Assembly (NCBI GenBank): GCA_026990615.1
Contig: JALXDB010000456.1
Location: 1 to 10,939, forward strand
DNA length: 10,939 nt
From: Spirochaetota bacterium
Lineage (GTDB): Bacteria > Spirochaetota > B62-G9
Direction: 5' to 3'
This document shows positions 8,006-10,939 of this stretch, piece after piece. The notes under the pieces were generated by a model. That model saw only the letters and a program-made list of their open reading frames with translations. It was not told the origin of the DNA and did not search any database. A program made the position numbers and the translations under genes. Position 1 is the stretch's first letter. Every line of letters starts with the position of its first letter.

Positions 8006-8472
8006 CTATATATACCATTTAAATCTATTTTATCCCCTACCTCTACACCGCATCTGCGGAAAAAACCACGGTTAACTTCCAGTGCATATTTACACTTTAA
8101 TGTCGACACAACAGGTTTCAAAGAAAAGGGCTTCATATCAAATATATTCACAATCACGCCATTTTTATCTATAAAGGCAATTGAAAGTGGTATATAGGTA
8201 TCCTTCATCCAGAAAGAAAGAATTTTTTCTTTTTCAAATACAAAGAGCATCCCCTCATTTTCACCCAGATGCTTTCTAAACATAAGCCCCTTCTGCCGCT
8301 GTTCAGGTGTTGAGGCTATTTCTACATAAAGCGGCCTTCCATTTATATTCAAAATAGCTCTTTCCTTGATGCGGTTTTCGGCACCCACTGCATTCAAACC
8401 GATTATAATAACAAGTCCAACTACAATGAATACTGCAGGCAGAAAAACCTTTAAAACTCTTCTACTATCCAA
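8002..8472 (-). CDS. DUF192 family exported or membrane-anchored protein
   Basis: The 156-residue protein has an N-terminal hydrophobic segment (about 9-29, ending 'NAVGAEN'), acting as signal peptide or anchor, followed by a complete DUF192 domain. Family marks are 'STPEQRQKGLMFRKHL' (54-69), 'GMLFVFE' (74-80), 'SFWMKDTYIPLSIAFID' (86-102), 'ALEVNRGFF' (130-138) and 'GVEVGDKI' (142-149). The biochemical role of DUF192 proteins is not established to my knowledge. They are small, often secreted, beta-rich proteins. The start is TTG at 8472, chosen because a perfect GGAGGA lies 8 bases upstream. It is the first gene of the minus-strand cluster and overlaps the next gene by 4 bases. Its membership of the cluster may be functional or merely positional. 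Confidence 0.94.
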   Translation of the reverse strand: MDSRRVLKVFLPAVFIVVGLVIIIGLNAVGAENRIKERAILNINGRPLYVEIASTPEQRQKGLMFRKHLGENEGMLFVFEKEKILSFWMKDTYIPLSIAFIDKNGVIVNIFDMKPFSLKPVVSTLKCKYALEVNRGFFRRCGVEVGDKIDLNGIYR

Positions 8473-8480
8473 AGTTGATC

Positions 8481-8486
8481 TCCTCC
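8481..8486 (-). promoter_or_regulatory. Strong Shine-Dalgarno fixing a TTG start
   Basis: On the minus strand GGAGGA (part of GGAGGAG) stands 8 bases before TTG 8472. It is the strongest ribosome site in the window and settles the start of the DUF192 protein on a non-ATG codon. Confidence 0.75.
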
Positions 8487-8499
8487 AACAGCTATATTC

Positions 8500-8522
8500 T
8501 ATTTTAATTAAAAATTAAAATA
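8500..8522. repeat. Perfect inverted repeat in the divergent intergenic region
   Basis: TATTTTAATT (8500-8509), AAA, then AATTAAAATA (8513-8522) form a perfect 10-base inverted repeat with a 3-base centre. It lies 14 bases upstream of the DUF192 ribosome site and 38 bases upstream of the GerMN promoter -35 box. Minus-strand -10-like sequences (TAAAAT 8506-8501, TAGAAT 8501-8496) overlap its left arm. It could be an operator or an A-tract/UP-like element. It is wholly A+T, so chance in an AT-rich gap is a real alternative. Confidence 0.5.
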
Positions 8523-8560
8523 ACTTCCACTCTTTAATAATAACGCAATTTTTCTTTAAC

Positions 8561-8589
8561 TTGACGATTAAACTTGTAAAATCTATATT
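8561..8589 (+). promoter_or_regulatory. Sigma-70-type promoter for the GerMN gene
   Basis: TTGACG (8561-8566) and TATATT (8584-8589) each match the sigma-70 consensus at five of six bases and are spaced by exactly 17 bases. Transcription should begin near 8596-8597, which is the GerMN gene's ATG, so the mRNA would be leaderless or nearly so. The -35 box coincides with an in-frame TTG that could otherwise be mistaken for the gene start. Confidence 0.6.
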
Positions 8590-8596
8590 CACACAG

Positions 8597-9424
8597 ATGA
8601 GAAGGAGAAAAAAAAGAAAAAAAATTGGCAAAACAGGTTGTCTCTTCTGGCTGCTTGTACTGCTGATACTGGTTGTTGTTTTTCTTTATAGGGGTAAAGA
8701 CTCGCTAAAAGATACAGTAACAACCATTAAAAGAATTGTATCGGGTGAAAGTTCGAAGGATAAAAAAATAACTGAAGTAAAAAAACCCAAAGAAGAAGAA
8801 GAAGAAGAAGAAAAGACCTATGAAACAAAATCACAGGAGGAAAAACCTGTAACAAAAAGAGAACCGGAAAACAAAACATCGGGAGAAAAGAGTCTCACTG
8901 AAATTCAAAAACCTTCATCGCAAAAAAAGAGCGAAAAAAGAACAGAAGAGAAAAAAAGAACTGAGAAAATTAGAATAAAAGAACTCACAACTTCTATATA
9001 CTTTGTTAAAATTGAAATAGATGGAACTGCAAAACCAGTACCAATAAAGAGAAAGATTAAATATTACGATTCTCCAATCACCAGAACCTATATATCCCTA
9101 CTTAACGGTCCCCTCCCACCCGAGAGAAAAAGAGGAATCATAAGCTTCATCCCGGAAGGGACAAAGCTTATATCAGCCTCTCTGTCGAATGGCACTTTAA
9201 CACTGAACTTTAATGAGAAATTAGAAGAAAACTACAGCGGGAGGGAGGCAATCACTCTGGAACTGCTGCAAATACTGTACACAGCTTTCGAGTTCAATAG
9301 TGTGCGGAAAGTTAGAATATTAATCAACAATAGAAGAAAACAGTATATAACCGGTGAGGGAATACCCCTAAAGCCCTATTACACCAGGGAAGACCTTGGC
9401 TATCTTTTAAAATCCGTTGCATAA
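8597..9424 (+). CDS. Membrane-anchored GerMN-domain protein
   Basis: From ATG 8597 the protein has 275 residues. A very basic start (MRRRKKRKK) precedes one membrane helix (about 16-31), which puts the rest outside the cytoplasmic membrane. Residues 50-128 are a Lys/Glu-rich low-complexity linker with seven Glu in a row (66-72, encoded by GAA x7 at 8792-8812). Residues 131-260 form a GerMN domain: 'TSIYFVKIEIDG', 'TYISLLNGPLPPERKRG', 'FIPEGTKLISASLSNGTLTLNFN', 'EAITLELLQILYTAFEF' and 'VRKVRILINNRR'. GerMN domains occur in GerM and in LpqB-like proteins and are thought to act in the envelope or at the cell wall. Presence here does not imply sporulation. An upstream in-frame TTG at 8561 falls on the -35 box and has no ribosome site, so I prefer the ATG. 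No Shine-Dalgarno precedes the ATG either. The linker probably spans the peptidoglycan. Confidence 0.9.
   Translation: MRRRKKRKKIGKTGCLFWLLVLLILVVVFLYRGKDSLKDTVTTIKRIVSGESSKDKKITEVKKPKEEEEEEEKTYETKSQEEKPVTKREPENKTSGEKSLTEIQKPSSQKKSEKRTEEKKRTEKIRIKELTTSIYFVKIEIDGTAKPVPIKRKIKYYDSPITRTYISLLNGPLPPERKRGIISFIPEGTKLISASLSNGTLTLNFNEKLEENYSGREAITLELLQILYTAFEFNSVRKVRILINNRRKQYITGEGIPLKPYYTREDLGYLLKSVA
8792..8812 (+). repeat. (GAA)7 trinucleotide tract
   Basis: Seven uninterrupted GAA units encode Glu66-Glu72 of the GerMN protein's linker. Changes in copy number would alter linker length without shifting the frame. Confidence 0.85.
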
Positions 9425-9431
9425 AATTTTG

Positions 9432-9460
9432 TTAACTAAACCGCTCAATAGATTTATTAT
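9432..9460 (+). promoter_or_regulatory. Possible promoter before the solute-binding protein gene
   Basis: TTAACT (9432-9437) and TATTAT (9455-9460) are 17 bases apart in the 56-base gap after the GerMN gene. The -10 is good and the -35 is poor (four of six). An SD-like AGAGGT (9467-9472) follows, 8 bases before the ATG, but would sit at the very start of the transcript. Read-through from the GerMN promoter is also possible. Confidence 0.28.
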
Positions 9461-9480
9461 TAATACAGAGGTTTACGAAC

Positions 9481-10254
9481 ATGAATAAAAAAAAGATAAC
9501 TTTTTTTCTTTTTCTGGTTTTTACACCTGTTATTCTCATATCAGGAATTTCTTGCCATAGATTCAGTGCTCAGAAAAAATATATAGTGGCAACCTCACCA
9601 ACATTTCCACCTTTTGAAACAATTACGAAAAAAAATACTCTGGAGGGATTTGACATTGATTTAATCAATGAAATCGCAAAAAAAGGGGGGTTTTCAATCG
9701 AGATAATACCTGTTTTAAAAAATAATCTTATATACGGTTTAATAGATAAAACATATGATATTGTAATCTCAGGAATAAAAGAAGATTCTGATCTTCTAAG
9801 CAGATTCTCAAATATTTCATATACCAACCCATACTTTGATATAGGAGAAGTGCTCGTAATATCAGAGGACTTCTACAATTTTAAGAGACTCAATGATCTA
9901 GCCGGGAAAAAGGTCGCTATTCAAAAAGGTTCAAAATCAATCTCTAAATTGAAGCAGATAAGAAATATAAAGCTCAAGGAATACACCGATATAAACACTG
10001 CATTCGATGATCTGGCCAGAGCCAAGGTCGATGCAATAGTGGCTGATGTTTCAATAGCATGCCAGTACGTTTACTACAACGATGAGTACAGGGGTATTTT
10101 TAAAATACCAAAAATTATACTCTCAAAAAATAGATATGTAATAATCCTGAACAGTGAAAACCAGGAGCTCTTAAAAAAGATTAACAACACCATAGATCTT
10201 TTAAAGAAAGATGGAACGATTGATAAAATGATAGATAAATGGTTCTTTAAATAA
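9481..10254 (+). CDS. Family-3 extracellular solute-binding protein (amino-acid type), probable lipoprotein
   Basis: This 257-residue protein fits the SBP_bac_3 family in length and motif order: 'VATSPTFPPFE' (36-46), 'LEGFDIDLINEIAKKGGF' (54-71), 'YDIVISGIKE' (92-101), 'YTNPYFDIGEVLVI' (114-127), 'LAGKKVAIQKGS' (140-151), 'DDLARAKVDAIVADVSIA' (176-193) and the closing 'LLKKDGTIDKMIDKWF'. Such proteins capture polar amino acids or similar small solutes outside the inner membrane and hand them to an ABC permease. The signal segment ends in 'ISGISC', so Cys25 is a likely lipid attachment site, though Gly at -3 is atypical of the lipobox. The usual 'peR...v.FS.PY' stretch is altered to 'LLSRFSNISYTNPY', so the ligand may not be a standard amino acid. 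No permease or ATPase gene lies next to it in the window. apbE starts inside its stop codon (TAATG), so it may instead serve the same process as ApbE. Confidence 0.94.
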   Translation: MNKKKITFFLFLVFTPVILISGISCHRFSAQKKYIVATSPTFPPFETITKKNTLEGFDIDLINEIAKKGGFSIEIIPVLKNNLIYGLIDKTYDIVISGIKEDSDLLSRFSNISYTNPYFDIGEVLVISEDFYNFKRLNDLAGKKVAIQKGSKSISKLKQIRNIKLKEYTDINTAFDDLARAKVDAIVADVSIACQYVYYNDEYRGIFKIPKIILSKNRYVIILNSENQELLKKINNTIDLLKKDGTIDKMIDKWFFK

Positions 10255-10939
10255 TGCAAAAAAAGTTACTCCTGATCATTACAGCTTTGTTGGTTCTGCT
10301 CGTTCAGACCTCATGCCGAAATAAAAAACTGGAAGTACAAAAAACAACCATAGCGCTTGGAACTTTTGTACAGATAACCCTCGTTTGCGATAATGATAGA
10401 TCGTCATACGCCAAAGAAACAATAGAGAAATCCTTTAAATTGATAGAAACACTTGATAAAAAGTTCGACTATAGAAAGAAAGGCGATCTATACAGATTCA
10501 ATAAAAGTAATTTTCTTAAAGAAAAGGATTCCCCAGAGCTATTTAAACTGATTTTGGATTCGCTGAATATTTCTAAACTTACAAAAGGTTACTTTGACCC
10601 TACAATCTATCCTCTTACAGTACTATGGGGATTCAACGGAGATCATCCAGACCTCCCCGATCCGCAGAGTATAAAAGAGGCCCTAAAACATATTGGCTAT
10701 GAGAAAATTCTTGTAGATAACAGCACTATAACCAAACCGGAAGATGTGATGCTTGATCTCAGCGCTATCGCGAAGGGCAGAATAGTCGACATGGTAAGAG
10801 ATTTTTTGATAAGCAGGGGTTTTAAGAATTTCCTTGTAAATGCGGGAGGAGATATTTATGTAAAAGGCAAAACTAAGGATAATAAACTCTGGAAAATCGC
10901 AATTCAGGACCCTTTCAACCAGAACAGATATCTTGGTGT
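10254..10939 (+). CDS. apbE: FAD:protein FMN transferase ApbE, 5' part (3' end outside window)
   Basis: The frame opens at ATG 10254, which shares its A with the preceding TAA, and stays open for 228 codons to the window end. Full-length ApbE is usually 300-350 residues. The signal segment (KKLLLIITALLVLLVQTSC) points to a lipoprotein anchored at Cys21. Family motifs follow: 'TTIALGTFVQITL' (31-43), 'GYFDPTIYPLTVLWGF' (112-127), 'DLSAIAKGRIVD' (168-179), 'FLVNAGGDIYVKG' (192-204) and 'WKIAIQDP' (212-219). ApbE uses FAD to attach FMN covalently to Thr or Ser residues of exported redox proteins such as RnfG, NqrC and FMN-bind domain proteins. In the 'AKG' motif an aromatic residue is common after KG, while this protein has Arg. 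Tight coupling to the solute-binding lipoprotein suggests joint expression. The FMN acceptor is not in the window. Confidence 0.95.
   Translation, partial: MQKKLLLIITALLVLLVQTSCRNKKLEVQKTTIALGTFVQITLVCDNDRSSYAKETIEKSFKLIETLDKKFDYRKKGDLYRFNKSNFLKEKDSPELFKLILDSLNISKLTKGYFDPTIYPLTVLWGFNGDHPDLPDPQSIKEALKHIGYEKILVDNSTITKPEDVMLDLSAIAKGRIVDMVRDFLISRGFKNFLVNAGGDIYVKGKTKDNKLWKIAIQDPFNQNRYLG

Noticed and set aside
8561..8596. TTG 8561 as the start of the GerMN protein
   Set aside because: It coincides with the -35 box of the best promoter in the window, has no Shine-Dalgarno, and the ATG at 8597 begins a natural basic start before the membrane helix.
8597..9424. GerMN protein as evidence of a spore-former
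   Set aside because: GerMN domains also occur in non-sporulating bacteria, and the other envelope genes point to a two-membrane cell.
9570..9827. 85-residue minus-strand open frame
   Set aside because: It is antisense to the solute-binding protein gene, whose family motifs run across the same bases.
10074..10259. 61-residue minus-strand open frame at the solute-binding/apbE junction
   Set aside because: It is a shadow of two certain plus-strand genes and has no features of its own.

Overview
The window looks like AT-rich chromosomal DNA from a Gram-negative-type (two-membrane) bacterium. Several traits fit spirochaetes or a related deep lineage: a Cache-HAMP-class III cyclase ending in a short helical tail with a 'PP..DWDGV' signature, PEGA plus TPR envelope proteins, a membrane-anchored GerMN protein, and lipoproteins with loose lipoboxes. 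This assignment is inference from gene style. There is no rRNA or marker gene to confirm it. No mobile element, CRISPR array, tRNA or rRNA was seen.

Layout. Bases 1-904 (+) hold the 3' half of xseA and all of xseB, the two subunits of exonuclease VII. Bases 1033-3286 (+) hold a membrane adenylate cyclase with an extracytoplasmic Cache-type sensor, overlapped by 29 bp by a small exported, probably beta-rich protein of unknown function. Bases 3312-8472 (-) hold four tightly packed genes, read right to left: a DUF192 protein (TTG start with a strong Shine-Dalgarno), an exported protein with a TolB/CsgG-like N-terminus and a barrel-like C-terminus, a PEGA-TPR protein, and a 753-residue fusion of a CheW-like domain, one membrane helix, a long coiled coil, TPR-like helices and a FlgT-C-like end domain. 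Bases 8597-10939 (+) hold a membrane-anchored GerMN protein, a family-3 solute-binding lipoprotein, and ApbE (FAD:protein FMN transferase), cut by the window end.

How they may work together. The four minus-strand genes overlap by 4 and 8 bp at two of three junctions, so they are probably one transcription unit building an envelope assembly. The CheW-fusion is the most striking protein. Its predicted topology puts a chemotaxis-type docking domain in the cytoplasm and a rod of about 165 coiled-coil residues, TPR helices and a FlgT-C-like cap in the periplasm. A TolB/FlgT-M-like protein and a PEGA-TPR protein encoded beside it are natural candidate partners. On the right, the solute-binding protein and ApbE share a TAATG junction and are probably co-translated.

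Regulation. The divergent gap between the DUF192 and GerMN genes (8473-8596) carries a clear sigma-70-like promoter (TTGACG, 17 bp, TATATT) whose predicted start falls on or next to the GerMN ATG, suggesting a leaderless mRNA. It also carries a perfect 10-bp inverted repeat at 8500-8522 that could be an operator.
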